A stretch of 64,000 bases of DNA from Kitagawia praeruptora. Lineage: Eukaryota; Streptophyta; Magnoliopsida; Apiales; Apiaceae. A program made the position numbers and the translations under genes. Of the stretch, positions 11,371 through 25,700 are shown piece after piece (position 1 is the stretch's first letter; the number at the start of each line of letters is the position of its first letter). The notes under the pieces are model-generated. The model had not been told where the DNA came from, searched no databases, and saw nothing but the letters and a program-made list of their open reading frames with translations. The stretch lies in contig CM075354.1 of assembly GCA_037693485.1 (NCBI GenBank), positions 65,829,501-65,893,500 of the forward strand, given 5' to 3'.

Positions 11371-12030
11371 CGCACAAATGCAACGCCATGTTTACTGTTG
11401 CTTTATGCCAAAAAAAAGCATTGCGTTAGACCAAATGCAACACCAGGGGGCGTTGCATCCGCCACCGTCCTGTTAGACCCCCTAAGGCAACGCTTTTTGG
11501 CATCTAAGGCAACATCAATAAGCGTTGCATCTGACATATAATGCAACACCAGAGCATTCAAATGCAACATTAAAAGGGCGTTGCATTTGACATTAGCTAA
11601 AATTACAATTCCACGTCACTAAGTGGGTCCCACTAGCTTGCCACGTCATCAATGGGGCCAGCTGGCATGCCACGCAAGCAAGTCCAGTTGGCATGCCACG
11701 TCAGCAATAGTCCAGCTGGCATGCCACGTCAGCATGTGGGGGCCCACTTGCCCCGTCAGCATGTGGGGCCACTTGCCACGTCAGCATGTGGGGCCCACTT
11801 GCCATGTCAGAAGTGGGGTCCACTTGCCATGTCAGATGTGGGGCCTAACATGCCATGTCAGCTGTGGGGCCTGCCATGCCACGTCAGCACTGAGCCCACA
11901 GCTATGTAATGCAACGCTTTTTTTGCTTTTTAAATTAAACACTAGTATCTGATCAAAGGCAACACTATATTTACCAAATGCAACACTAAAATATCTAATG
12001 CAACACTGGAAAGATAAAATGCAACGCTTT
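11371..12030. repeat. Left subterminal repeats of the CACTA
   Basis: Two motifs alternate. ATGCAACGC/GCAACAC and the inverse GCGTTGCAT recur from 11376 to about 11600 and from 11908 to 12025. Between them (11610-11890) about ten copies of GCCACGTCAGCA-like units are spaced by GTGGGGCCCACTT-type sequence. Subterminal repeats of this kind are transposase binding sites in En/Spm elements. The stretch 12031-12229 is AT-rich with nothing recognisable. Confidence 0.8.
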
Positions 12031-12229
12031 AATTAAAATTTCTGCAATATATAATTTCATACATAAAGAAACCAATCCAAAACATTCAACATACATTCAA
12101 TCATCCTACTTCTAATTAAAATGTATCAAAGTGCTAATACCAAGCACATACAATTAAGTCTATAATTTAGAAGTACAAAACGACCAAATTTAGATATTAA
12201 AAACAGTTACATAATGCAGTGCACTATCT

Positions 12230-12285
12230 TCAGATGGGCATCAATTCCTTCATATGGGCATTTAACTTAGTCGTGTGGAGCTTGT
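12230..12285 (-). pseudogene. TOP1: Topoisomerase I fragment, left of Gypsy B
   Basis: On the minus strand this continues the frame coming from 27660-27629 on the other side of Gypsy B, reading KLHTTKLNAHMKELMPI and then stop (TGA at 12232-12230). The pattern D.LF.KL.T.KLNAH.KELMP is a very conserved core segment of eukaryotic DNA topoisomerase I. After MP the sequence leaves the family and stops, so the captured piece ends here. Bases 12281-12285 (CTTGT) are the Gypsy B target duplication. Confidence 0.8.
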
Positions 12286-15200
12286 TGTAACACCCCCAGA
12301 TCCAGGGTCAGGGATCTGGTCGTTACGATCTCAATATCCATCCATAAGACCAACATAATTTAAATTACAATCTTGTGACCCAAAACAACAACATAAAACA
12401 CACCCGTTATAGTCCCAGAGATGAAATCAGAGTAACCATCAATATTATTAATCACAAGTTTGAGTTCTTACAACCCAAAGAATTAAAATTTTACCATTAC
12501 ATATTCTTTGCCATCCATTGGTATATGCCATATAATAAATACATTTGATGATCAAATGCTAACAACTAGCCTACATGAAGCTGCATCCTCAGCAATGGTA
12601 GATATGACCTCAGCGGTTAATCCTCTGACGGCTAACACCTGCCTATGTTGGGTACGCCTTGCGCGGCCATCTGATCTAGCTGTTGTTGTGATATAAATAA
12701 ATAAAGCAAGGGTGAGCAATAGCCCACCAAAATATAATTGAACAGTGATAATGTATACAGTCCAAAATATCTTTGAAACCATATGCCATACATTAACGAT
12801 CGTATTACCAATATAGGGTATGAGATGTAGTTACAAGGTAACTTAAAATATAATTGTTCCGAAGAAATATCTGCTATGACAAAGATAAGCAAGATATTAT
12901 CAAATTTTCATAATAGAGGAACTTGCTGGAAGAATATTGCAATTCCAGTTCAAGCACTTTTCAAACCTGCCAACAATGATAATGTTGCAGAAAATTTCCC
13001 AATTTGGAAGATGAACTAATATGGGAGCTTGCCGCGCCAGGAGCCACAACATTTACGATGATCAGTCGCATGTCATGCTCCCCATCATTTGTTCTCTACA
13101 TGTAGAAGGAAGCACCGACGGATCGCCCGCCCTCTGGAACCCCCCGGCCAACGGTTGGGCCATTGCTGGACCGGCGCCACTCGGCCACTTACGCGTCTCC
13201 TAGTTCGAATAACATCCATAACTCTGAAACATAAAGTTCGTCCCCCTTTCCCCAAGTATAGTACTTGTTGATAGGACTCCACAAAGTAGTCGTATCTAAT
13301 TGGAAAGGAAAATTTCACCAAAATTTCCCAAGCTGATGCTTGTTAATGGATATAAACTTGTTCCATCAATCTTACCCCTCAAGCATTGAGGAGGTAACCA
13401 AACAGACTCATATCGATGTTTGAAAGAATCAAGATGTGAGTGATAAGATAGTTTAGCAAGTATAGGATCGGGCAGTCCAATAAATAACATCTCTCAAGTG
13501 AGGTCCCCTTATATATTTTTGGAAGTTGAGCGAGTATTTAAATCTTCTTATAAGATAGATTTAAATGGAAATAAAGTTTTGGGAACCTCCCCTTGATAAA
13601 AATAGTCATAAAATACTCCGAAATATTTTACACCATATCTGAAGATGAAAGATAATCTTTGAATAATATGAATTATTATAAAAAGAACTTAAAAGAATTT
13701 AAATAAATATTCCAAGAATATTTATTAAATCAATAATAATTAAGGAATATGATTAAATCATAATATTGCTCGTAAGTAATCCTCGAATAAATATATAGAA
13801 TTATTTACTAAATAACTCTCTTCTTTAAATGAATATTCAATATAATATTCATTAATTAAATAAACTCAAATAAATATTTAAAATAATATTCACTAAATAA
13901 ATCAAACCTTAAATGAATATTTGAAAATAATATTCATTTAATAAATAATATACTAAATGAATAGCCAAATAATATTCTTTTCGTAATCAAAATTTTAAAG
14001 CAATATTCGAAGCAATATTCCTTAATTAAATAAAACTTCAAATGAATATTTTAAAATAATATTCATCAAGTACATAAAATCTTAAATGAATATTCAAAAT
14101 AATATTCATTTAATAAATAAATCCCAAATGAATATTCAATTGATATTCAGTAAACAAATAATGTTCTAAATGAATATCCAATTAATATTCATTTAACTAA
14201 TAATATTCTAAATAAATATCCAAATGATATTCATTTAGTAATCAAAACCTTAATATTCGAAATAATATTCCTTGATTAATTAGAACTTCCAAAGAATACT
14301 TTTAAAATAATATTTATCAAATGCATAAAACTTAAATGAATATCCGAAAGTGATATTCATTTAGTGAATAAAATCCCAATAAATATCAAAGTAATTATTC
14401 ATTAATAATCAAGCTCTAATGAATATTCAAAAATAATATTCATTTAATATTTCTCGACTGAAATAATACTCAAATAACATTTCTCGAAAGATTTCCAAGT
14501 ATTTTATACTTTTATGGAAATATAAATAATGTTTAATAATAACATTCCTCAAAATGAATACTACTCTGTCGCTGGAATCCCTCCGGGTTTCCACGACTAT
14601 CTATATAACACAAAATACCGACTCCCGGTCTCATATTTAAAGAATAAATATCATACGCCCTTCACTAAGGGTCCTAGCAAAACAATCCTACTTATAACTG
14701 ATAATCCATATCTAGTCTATAAGCCAATATTAATTTAGGGAACAAGTATTCCAATATACTTTGAAAACAAACATGCATGCTATGGCATATGTATAACAAC
14801 AATCATATATATTATCACAACAACAGTTCCAAGGTATTGGAAACTTGCCTGACAATCTTGTAGGGGTAGTGTGCCTCGTGACAATCCGGTGATCTATAAA
14901 TAGTCACAATAACCGAGGTCAATCACTTAACACTTTTTAAAAGGCTAAGTATAACTTACTTAAGTCGAAACACGTTTTCGAGTTATCTCATTAAACACCT
15001 TTTAGTGCAATTCTCTTCATTCTCGCTATGACCCTTCATTCACTCGCTACTAAGACACGTCGTCATACTTACACTTTGTATATACTTAAGTCATGTAAGT
15101 TTTAAGATCGATCATTTACGAATCAAGATTGTGCCATGAGTTTTATCCAAACGTTTTCTAAGTTATAACCAAAGTCATACTTTTAAGGGGTTCGTTCGCA

Positions 15201-17247
15201 TTTAACCTCGATTCGAATATTTTTATAAAATCGGAAAACGATCCGTTTGACATGAGATTTTCTCTCACACCTTCCTTATGATCTCTAATATTTAATTGTC
15301 AAGATTCGCCACTGAATTCATAACACTAAAGGGGTCCAATTTCAGTTACGAACTTGCTTTTATGGTTTCGAACCACTTTTACGATTTTAACCATAACTCC
15401 TAAACCGTAAGTCCGTTGGTTTCGATTCTTGCGCCAAAACGATCTATGAATCAAGATCTACAATTTCATGGCATGTCCTCAACCTTGTAAGAAAATTACA
15501 GTTTCGGACATGCTCTGTTTTTAACACCTATGTAAATTTCGACATTACGACGGCTTAAAAACGAATAATCCAATTTTCAAACAACCCAAATAATCATTCA
15601 ACCAACAACCAACACTCATGGACACTATTTATCATCTTCCTCACTGTCTCAACAGGTCTTGGAGCCACAAAATATATTTTAACATTTTTATAACACCCAC
15701 ATAACATACACGCTCTAAATCATGCATACAAGCCATAAACACCATCAAATCTCATATAAAACTCAAAGGTGGGTTAAGGGTTTACCTTCTTGGAAGCTCT
15801 AGGAACACTATCAAGTGTTTATAAACACTTAACAAGCCTTAGATAGTCTTTATATAGCTTAATCCTTAAGAACAAAACAAGAAAACTAGTTAATCACTTC
15901 GGAGTTACTATTCATCAGTCCAAAGAAATGCAAAAACGAGGTCCTTACTTTGCTTTTCTGGATCAGGATCCTAAAGAAGAGTTGTAGAGCATCTAACCAG
16001 CTTTCCAAAAAGCTAAAGAACACCAAATTTCATTGAGTAATGAATGAGATATGGCTGTTAGAAAATCGGTCTAGAAACTGTCAAGCATCAGGACAGTTTG
16101 CTTCTTCAACTTGGGGAGGTGATTTGCCTAGGCTATACTACTTGGATTGCTATGAAACTTTGAGCGAATATTGCCCATGGAGTGGAGAGGCTGTGGTAAA
16201 AATTTGGTGATTTTATCAAGGATAGAAATGGAGATATGAATTTTTCTTTAAGTTGTGTTCTTGCTTGGCAGTTTTGAAGAAATGGAGAGAATGGAGTTTT
16301 GCTTTATGTTTTTGGTGTGTAATGATATAATGCTTGTAATATCTAGCTATATTGGATGCATCTCTTGCCTTTTAGGTTGTTAACAATCTATTGGACCAAG
16401 TGTCACCCATCTATTTGGCCACTTGTTGGCACCACAACATGCAACTCCATTTTTGGCAAAGTGCAAGTACACCACTCACTTGCTTGTTGACTTATATGTG
16501 AGTCACTTGTATCTTTATTTTTCCACCAATTTATTTCTCTTCTATCTTGGCTCCCTACTTGTCTTTTTGTCCGGTTATTACTCAATTTGATCGATCGCGC
16601 GTAGGAATGTCTCAAGGATTTCTAGTTAGGGTTTTACTGGAAACCTTCTTAATAATAATACTATTATTCTCCATCCTCCTTTATAATTCTTGAATTTAAA
16701 TTCCCTAAATCTTTTTATAAATCCTTAAGTCTTTCAGTGTACAGGGAAATCTTGGAGAAAATAAAAGTGCTAATTTTCTGAATCCGATATCGTTTACATA
16801 CACTTATCTCGCCCCTCGATCATGAATACGAACTCAGAAATCCGTTTTGAATGCTCCTATATAGCGTCGTCTAATAATATTCTTATTTTCCACCAAAAAC
16901 ACTATTCATCCCTTATTCTCTTTTATTCCTTATATATTGTAAAAATGTCCTTGTTCTCTTTCGGGCGTTCCTTAACCCTTTCGCGGAACCACTGGACTAA
17001 TAACAGATATCGATTTGGATGACATGAGAATATTTCTTCTACTTGGAATTTCCATATCTTATCTTTCTAGGAGATAGATTATTCTTATCTAGGTTGTCAA
17101 CCCGTTGCATTCTTCCTAACATATAAACCTTAGAATCTATATCCATTCACATTCATTGTTAATACCTTGTAGTCGGAGTCACTGTTCATTCTTTCATCAA
17201 TATATAAAAAAAAAAATTCAATTCTACCGAAAATTCGGGTTCTTACA
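12286..17247 (-). repeat. 3' LTR of Gypsy B
   Basis: 4962 bp. Noteworthy parts are a GC-rich islet at about 13095-13205 in an otherwise AT-rich sequence, and an array of imperfect palindromes of AATGAATATTC/GAATATT.ATTCATT at about 13540-14470. The visible small reading frames are copied in the other LTR and look accidental. No gene is supported. Confidence 0.93.
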
Positions 17248-17270
17248 GTCTCCCCTCCTTAAAAGGATTC
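17248..17270 (-). other. Polypurine tract of Gypsy B
   Basis: The minus strand reads CCTTTTAAGGAGGGGAGAC directly before the LTR start TGTAAGAACCC. A second similar tract (minus strand CCCTTTAAGGAGGGGAGG) lies about 510 bp further in, at about 17760-17777. Confidence 0.75.
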
Positions 17271-20200
17271 CGTCCCGGAATCAGGTAGAAGACAAATGGG
17301 GTAATTGTTGGTCATTTCACTTTCCAGTTCCCCGGTCAATCCTTAATCATTCCAATATTCTTACATCACACCTCACTAGTGCTATAATATATCCTTTATC
17401 CTTTTTCATCAACTTTGCTACTTTTCGAATAACATACTATCCGGGTTATGCTCTTACTCAGTCATATACTACTTGCCTTATTGGTATCGGTAGTGACTTT
17501 GGTATCACTATCGCGCTGCGAATTTCGGAGATAACCTCACTCGTAATTACGCATTTCCTAATCGCTTTAATCTTCGCAATCTCGATCAATATATAGAATT
17601 AGAGGAATTTGTTGAGAGATCACTATGATCAATGAACATTTGTCCTATTGCATAGTTAGTATAGAAGGTGGCCAGCCTTTAGTACTTGACAAGCAATTTA
17701 GACAAGCTATGGTATTCCACTTAGACTCCTATCACATAGACAGGTAGTCACGTAGCAGTACCTCCCCTCCTTAAAGGGTTGTTCTTCTCAATTTAGAAGA
17801 AGATAAATAAGGGAGAAGAAAAGGAAAGAATTTCAAAGAATTATATAAGAAAATTTTCATGATTGTCACAAATATCACACTTAGAATTTACCTCTGAACT
17901 AAAGAGGTTTATTAGAGAAGAAAAATAATCGTATCCGTATCAAATACTACTTTATCGTAATCACATGTCACATGTCCTTGCTGCTCTGTCCATCATTCTA
18001 TGGACCTATACTCTTGTTCGATATTAACATCACTTACTTTTGGAAAAATCCTTCAACCTCTCAGGTTCAATCTTGGATTTCTCGCTGGACATTATTATTA
18101 CTGACATTTCACGCCACGACACTGGCTCTTTCATATTCATAATACTAACACTATCAGGTTGTCCTTCCGAGAGCTCGTTAGGAAAACCCATTCATCATCC
18201 ATTCATAGCATTTCTTGCTTCACATTCCATAAGTCTCTTTATTACTCAATCAGTCTATTCCATATTTCTTCGAATTTTCCAAACTTAAAAGGAGTCAATT
18301 TGTATGTCATTTATGCTCCTAATTCCAACTTTCCATTTTGGCCAATACCCTTGCCCTGCCAATTCCATACTTTTCTCGCTTCATTACTGGAGCTTCTCAT
18401 GAGTCCTATCTGACTCTCTTATTGATTTTCAACTCTATTTCCATCTCTATCCGTCACTTGTCTTTATTTCTACTATAATCATTTTATGAATCATCATAGC
18501 CTAATCCTTTATTTCGAATATCCCGTCATTCCAAAATTAAACCATCCGAAATAACCCTGGACGATTTCTCTACTTAGAGTCCATTCGACATTTCCACCGT
18601 TGTTATCACCTAATTTCTCAGAAGGGTCATCATTGCTTATCGTTTACGCAGTGCTTTAATAGCTAAACATACGGTTTTCATGATTGTTAATTCAAGATCC
18701 TCTAGGAAACAAAATAATCACTATTCCTCATCCATAAGGAACGGTTCCTAAACTTGACGTAGATATTACATGAAGCAGATAAAATTGCAGAAGAGCTTCA
18801 AGCATCGTAGCTATGCCAAGTTGACGAAATTATCAATCATATATCTTTAGTAGAAGACTGGAAGCTAACGGTTTACTTAGTCAATTTCGTACCAGGTTCT
18901 GGTTTACCTCAACATAGGACCTCCTAACGCAGGTAATATGCTTAAGACAACATCAGGAATCGAATCTTTACTTAAACTACGGTTATGGTTCATTCTTGCA
19001 CAATCATTAGAGGGAATGTAAATTCCTCCACCATATTCTGACCTTCAAAGTCCTTCTCAACACCATTTCGTTTCTTTGGTATGAGCATTCATAATTACTC
19101 CTCAATACTTAAAGTGTCGGCCACCTCATTGGCCTTTCCTGATAATAATTTCTTGCAATCAATGTTTTCTTGATCTATTCAACTCAACTTTTTCTACCTT
19201 ATTCCCATCACTGTTGGGTGAAAGTATTCTTCCTTAAATTCTGCTGAAGGAAAAAATATCCATCAGTCTTTTTCCATAAGTTACTGCTTTAATCCTTAAA
19301 TGTGACTTTTATCCCGGCTAATATCCTCATCAGGTCTAGGATATCTTTTGTCTCAGGTCTTTCTTGCTTTAAAACAATCTCAACCTTATTGGTTCAATCC
19401 ATACCTTCTCATGGTTTCTTATATGCCTCATCCGGCAACATCATTATTATGTCATACATTCTCTACCAAACTTCCATTTTGAAACTCAGAGTATTACCTT
19501 TTTTACTTGTAAGGTTTCTTAGGTCATCCTCATCATTCTTTCTGTATCTTCTGGGTACAGGGTATATCAAACATCATCAATTAATTCTATAACAATTCTG
19601 TCTATGTACTTTTCGAGACTCCTTTCAACAAATTCTTACAGGTTATTGATACCTTGGTCGATTCACTTATATCATCTGATTTCACAATGTCTTTATTAGG
19701 GGTGATGCTATCCTTTGTGCATCCCCCAGGGTTCGTCTTAATATATGGACATTCTATCCTCAATTCTATTTTCAAGGAATACTTACATCCTGTAATTGGC
19801 AATCCAATCATATATCCTTAATAAGGGTCTCTTTTCAACCATTCCCATCTTGATAATCTATAGGTAGCTTAATGCTAACCTCTTCTTATGAATGTCGGTC
19901 TACATGACCTTCCAAAAGACAAAATATGTCTATCTGCTCTTTCTTACAGGACTTGGTAATGGTAGCAAGGATGTTCTGGAAGGTATTGGTCGTGTTCAAC
20001 GTGAATCTCTTATTATCTATTGCTCTTCTTGAGGGCACTAAGCGTCAGATATCATTTATGCATCACACTGCACCATCTCTGACAATCTTTATAACATTTA
20101 TTGGTCACCATCCTCAGTCCCAATATATTCAGGGTATTTATAAAATCCATCATCATGTATCTCAATTCATTTTACATCAAAAGTTCTCGCGGTTGGCGCT

Positions 20201-22715
20201 TGGTTAGAAGCAACCCCGCTTTGTCCTTTCATTGCTGGTCTAGTCACTTGATAATCCTTTGTGACTTGGCCTCAACTAGCCACACTAAAATATGTGAGTT
20301 TAAGGGTTGGCGAATAGCATTACTTTTCTAGTAATTGCCGGCATAGTGCCTTCTTCTTTGATACCTTTTGATCTTTTCAAAACTTTACTCCATATCAGTC
20401 TCAATCGACTTCTCGGTACCATCTCCGGTCACCTTTCCTTTACTTTTATCCTTTTGACTACTCTTATCGATTCCACGTGCCATATAAGATTAACACTTCT
20501 GGCATAACGGCCTTTTTATTTGAGTCAATCCCGGAGTTTCTCAGTCCGGCTTGTTTCTTAATTACATTTCCCTTTTTCCGTCCAATCTCAACTTTAAAAT
20601 TTTGTCTCTATTATCAATTGTAATAATCGGGGTCTGCCTACCAGCCCGTATAGCGGCTACCTTACCCAATCCATAGGGTTCGCTCCAGTTTCCACTCTCT
20701 TCAGTGACGTATTCCGATAATCAGAAAGACGAGGTTTGCCAAAATTTGTTGAAGTTCTTTCTAGAATCAGGGGAATTTCAGTCAATCTATCCACCCACTA
20801 ATGATACTAAGAAGATCCATTTCGATACCCGAAGAATATTTTTAGGAGCATCCAAGCGGGTGGAACCATAAACAATTATATTAACGAAATGATTGATATT
20901 AACTTAAGAGTTTAATCATTGAAAAGAAACCAAATATATATACCTCCCCTAGAAGGGAAATCAAAATTCCCAAACTGAAACAGGCCACATTTTCCCGGTA
21001 CATATTCGTCCTAATAGTCGATGCTTCTAAATGCCAGTCTACCTAACAACTAGTCTCAGAAGAAACACTACCGTCGAAATTAGTCATTACACAAAATTGG
21101 CACTATCAAGGATATCCGAATCTGGTGAACCGTGCTGTCCGTATACATCCGCAATAACCCTACCGTGTTGCACAAGCACAGCACCTAAACCTGCACGAGG
21201 TGCATCCTAATAAATTTCCAAAATTTTTCCTTCCCCCATTAGATAACGCCAATGCTGGGTCGTCGCCAATTTCATCTTTAGCTCCATGGAGATTTCTCCC
21301 CATTTATCTTGTACATTCAAACTTCTAGTCTTACAATTAAGTCGGGTTATGGGACTACACTCTTTGTAAAGTCCTGAGCAAATCTTGGGTGATACCTCGT
21401 GAATCTTATTAAATTTCTCACCTTTGCCGGTGTGGTTGGCCAATCTCCATTTGAAACTGTCTTTAACTTGGTGGGGTCGATCAATCACTACTTCCTATTG
21501 CTCATATGTCCTATTATCTGGACTTCATTTTGCCAAACTCATACTTCGAGAACTTGGCATACACTTGTTCATTCAAGCTTCATCTAAAAACATTCTCAAT
21601 TACATCTTAACCATTGATCGGCTTACTGATCCATTCATGATTCAGTGTTGGAATAACTTAAGGTAACTACCACGATCCATTCAAGGAAAAGAAAGAATTA
21701 ATATACATTTGAATCACATGCATTAGAGGTTCCTGGTACATCATTCCACTGAGTTGAGCTAAACTTATACTTAGTTCTTGACAATAGTCTCATAACTAGT
21801 TTCACATAGACTCACTGGTCTTCTCCTCCTATAGGTTCCGAGATCGTTGTCTCGCTTACTACTTCTTTATGTAACTTTATCCACTCAGGCCATCACTTTC
21901 CGCTATCTTTACTTTCTAAGCTGATCCATTCATAAAATGACATCTCACTGACGATAACCACCTCATCAATTTCAATGGTTTCATGAATTATAACCTATGA
22001 AATCTGCCTTCTCATGGCGAATTACTATTGACAATATTCAAACTTAGCCCATTTATCAAATGATATGGCACTTGCTGCCTCTATCTCAACTGCTCCTGGA
22101 GACTCTGCTCCTTGTCCTCTATTGTTGTCTTTGATATTCATGTACCACTCTAACTCTTTTCTCATTAATCTAAAGGTCTCTAAGGATTTTTATCTATCCC
22201 CATATAAGATCTCAAGTAATTCCTCAAATCCATCTTACCTGCTGGTACTTCATCTAGCAGTCCAGCTATGAATCCAATACGCATCTTTAGTTCTCTTAAT
22301 AATATCTCAGTTCTTTACGCTCACTTTTCTGAGCACTATACCTTAACTCTTACAGTCTCTCTGGCTATAGCCCTCATTTCATTAAGTGTAAACTCCTTAT
22401 ACTTATCTATATTCTCCTCCTCTGCTCGAACCTCTTCCGGATCCTCAGTAGGGTACTCTATCGAATCCACCATCCGATCTTCAGCATTAAAACAAGCATC
22501 ATTGTGTTACTGCTCGTAATCCCCAAGGTCTGTCGCCTTACTAGTCGATACAAAAACGAGCTAAGTTACTATCATGATACTTTAGGGTTCCCATAAGGGT
22601 TTTATATGTCAATACTACATTATGTAGTCCGACTATGAACTTGGCAAGAGTTCTTATTATCTTAGTGAATTTATTGTTTTAACGTCGCATCATCTCTGGG
22701 ATTTATAACGTAACT
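17271..22715 (-). pseudogene. Decayed internal region of Gypsy B
   Basis: About 5.4 kb with no frame longer than 150 codons. Recognisable minus-strand remains are the reverse-transcriptase/RNase H join at 21145-21488 and an RNase H tail, KANEVADTL, at about 19105-19140. The two are 2 kb apart instead of about 0.3 kb, so the interior has been rearranged or holds an insertion I cannot delimit. An acidic segment (EYPTEDPEEVRAEEE) near 22420-22480 may be from the gag start. The rest holds nothing I can identify. Confidence 0.6.
21145..21488 (-). pseudogene. Gypsy B reverse transcriptase/RNase H junction remnant
   Basis: On the minus strand, SPITRLNCKTRSLNVQDKW, then ELKMKLATTQ, then MGEGKILEIY, a stop, and DAPRAGLGAVLVQHGRVIA. 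The order matches the connection from Gypsy reverse transcriptase into RNase H; the last piece is the DAS..GLG.VL.Q.G..IA motif with the first catalytic Asp. Stops and substitutions make it non-functional. It is the best evidence that the element belongs to Gypsy and reads on the minus strand. Confidence 0.65.
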
Positions 22716-22726
22716 CTCTGATACCA
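22716..22726 (-). other. Primer binding site of Gypsy B
   Basis: The minus strand reads TGGTATCAGAG, 4 nt after the end of the 5' LTR (GGGTGTTACA). It matches the 3' end of initiator tRNA-Met. Confidence 0.85.
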
Positions 22727-22730
22727 TTTC

Positions 22731-25700
22731 TGTAACACCCCCAGATCCAGGGTCAGGGATCTGGTCGTTACGGTCTCAATATCCATCCATAAGACCAACA
22801 TAATTTAAATTACAATCTTGTGACCCAAAACAACAACATAAAACACACCCGTTATAGTCCCAGAGATGAAATCAGAGTAACCATCAATATTATTAATCAC
22901 AAGTTTGAGTTCTTACAACCCAAAGAATTAAAATTTTACCATTACATATTCTTTGCCATCCATTGGTATATGCCATATAATAAATACATTTGATGATCAA
23001 ATGCTAACAACTAGCCTACATGAAGCTGCATCCTCAGCAATGGTAGATATGACCTCAGCGGTTAATCCTCTGACGGCTAACACCTGCCTATGTTGGGTAC
23101 GCCTTGCGCGGCCATCTGATCTAGCTGTTGTTGTGATATAAATAAATAAAGCAAGGGTGAGCAATAGCCCACCAAAATATAATTGAACAGTGATAATGTA
23201 TACAGTCCAAAATATCTTTGAAACCATATGCCATGCATTAACGATCGTATTACCAATATAGGGTATGAGATGTAGTTACAAGGTAACTTAAAATATAATT
23301 GTTCCGAAGAAATATCTGCTATGACAAAGATAAGCAAGATATTATCAAATTTTCATAATAGAGGAACTTGCTGGAAGAATATTGCAATTCCAGTTCAAGC
23401 ACTTTTCAAACCTGCCAACAATGATAATGTTGCAGAAAATTTCCCAATTTGGAAGATGAACTAATACGGGAGCTTGCCGCGCCAGGAGCCACAACATTTA
23501 CGATGATCAGTCGCATGTCATGCTCCCCATCATTTGTTCTCTACATGTAGAAGGAAGCACCGACGGATCGCCCGCCCTCTGGAACCCCCCGGCCAACGGT
23601 TGGGCCATTGCTGGACCGGCGCCACTCGGCCACTTACGCGTCTCCTAGTTCGAATAACATCCATAACTCTGAAACATAAAGTTCGTCCCCCTTTCCCCAA
23701 GTATAGTACTTGTTGATAGGACTCCACAAAGTAGTCGTATCTAATTGGAAAGGAAAATTTCACCAAAATTTCCCAAGCTGATGCTTGTTAATGGATATAA
23801 ACTTGTTCCATCAATCTTACCCCTCAAGCGTTGAGGAGGTAACCAAACAGACTCATATCGATGTTTGAAAGAATCAAGATGTGAGTGATAAGATAGTTTA
23901 GCAAGTATAGGACCGGGCAGTCCAATAAATAACATCTCTCAAGTGAGGTCCCCTTATATATTTTTGGAAGTTGAGCTAGTATTTAAATCTTCTTATAAGA
24001 TAGATTTAAATGGAAATAAAGTTTTGGGAACCTCCCCTTGATAAAAATAGTCATAAATACTCCGAAATATTTTACACCATATTTGAAGATGAAAGATAAT
24101 CTTTGAATAATATGAATTATTATAAAAAGAACTTAAAAGAATTTAAATAAATATTCCAAGAATATTTATTAAATCAATAATAATTAAGGAATATGATTAA
24201 ATCATAATATTGCTCGTAAGTAATCCTCGAATAAATATATAGAATTATTTACTAAATAACTCTCTTCTTTAAATGAATATTCAATATAATATTCATTAAT
24301 TAAATAAACTCAAATAAATATTTAAAATAATATTCACTAAATAAATCAAACCTTAAATGAATATTTGAAAATAATATTCATTTAATAAATAATATACTAA
24401 ATGAATAGCCAAATAATATTCTTTTCGTAATCAAAACTTTAAAGGAATATTCGAAGCAATATTCCTTAATTAAATAAAACTTCAAATGAATATTTTAAAA
24501 TAATATTCATCAAGTACATAAAATCTTAAATGAATATTCAAAATAATATTCATTTAATAAATAAATCCCAAATGAATATTCAATTGATATTCAGTAAACA
24601 AATAATGTTCTAAATGAATATCCAATTAATATTCATTTAACTAATAATATTCTAAATAAATATCCAAATGATATTCATTTAGTAATCAAAACCTTAATAT
24701 TCGAAATAATATTCCTTGATTAATTAGAACTTCCAAAGAATACTTTTAAAATAATATTTATCAAATGCATAAAACTTAAATGAATATCCGAAAGTGATAT
24801 TCATTTAGTGAATAAAATCCCAATAAATATCAAAGTAATTATTCATTAATAATCAAGCTCTAATGAATATTCAAAAATAATATTCATTTAATATTTCTCG
24901 ACTGAAATAATACTCAAATAACATTTCTCGAAAGATTTCCAAGTATTTGATACTTTTATGGAAATATAAATAATGTTTAATAATAACATTCCTCAAAATG
25001 AATACTACTCTGTCGCTGGAATCCCTCCGGGTTTCCACGACTATCTATATAACACAAAATACCGACTCCCGGTCTCATATTTAAAGAATAAATATCATAC
25101 GCCCTTCACTAAGGGTCCTAGCAAAACAATCCTACTTATAACTGATAATCCATATCTAGTCTATAAGCCAATATTAATTCAGGGAACAAGTATTCCAATA
25201 TACTTTGAAAACAAACATGCATGCTATGGCATATGTATAACAACAATCATATATATTATCACAACAACAGTTCCAAGGTATTGGAAACTTGCCTGACAAT
25301 CCTGTAGGGGTAGTGTGCCTCGTGTCAATCCGGTGATCTATAAATAGTCACAATAACCGAGGTCAATCACTTAACACTTTTTAAAAGGCTAAGTATAACT
25401 TACTTAAGTCGAAACACGTTTTCGAGTTATCTCATTAAACTCCTTTTAGTGCAATTCTCTTCATTCTCGCTATGACCCTTCATTCGCTCGCTACTAAGAC
25501 ACGTCGTCATACTTACACTTTGTATATACTTAAGTCATGTAAGTTTTAAGATCGATCATTTACGAATCAAGATTGTTCCATGAGTTTTATCGCCTGTTTT
25601 CTAAGTTATAACCAAAGTCATACTTTTAAGGGGTTCGTTCGCATTTAACCTCGATTCGAACATTTTTATAAAATCGGAAAACGATCCGTTTGACATGAGA

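Noticed and set aside
11623..11952. Cys/His-rich open frames in the CACTA ends
   Set aside because: They are translations of the GCCACGTCAGC subterminal repeats and have no start context or family similarity.
12508..13490. Several small frames repeated exactly at 22953-23935
   Set aside because: They lie in both Gypsy B LTRs, so their duplication reflects the LTR pair and not conserved genes.
17156..17596. 146-codon plus-strand frame in the Gypsy B interior
   Set aside because: It runs through the LTR end and the polypurine tract, and the element reads on the minus strand.
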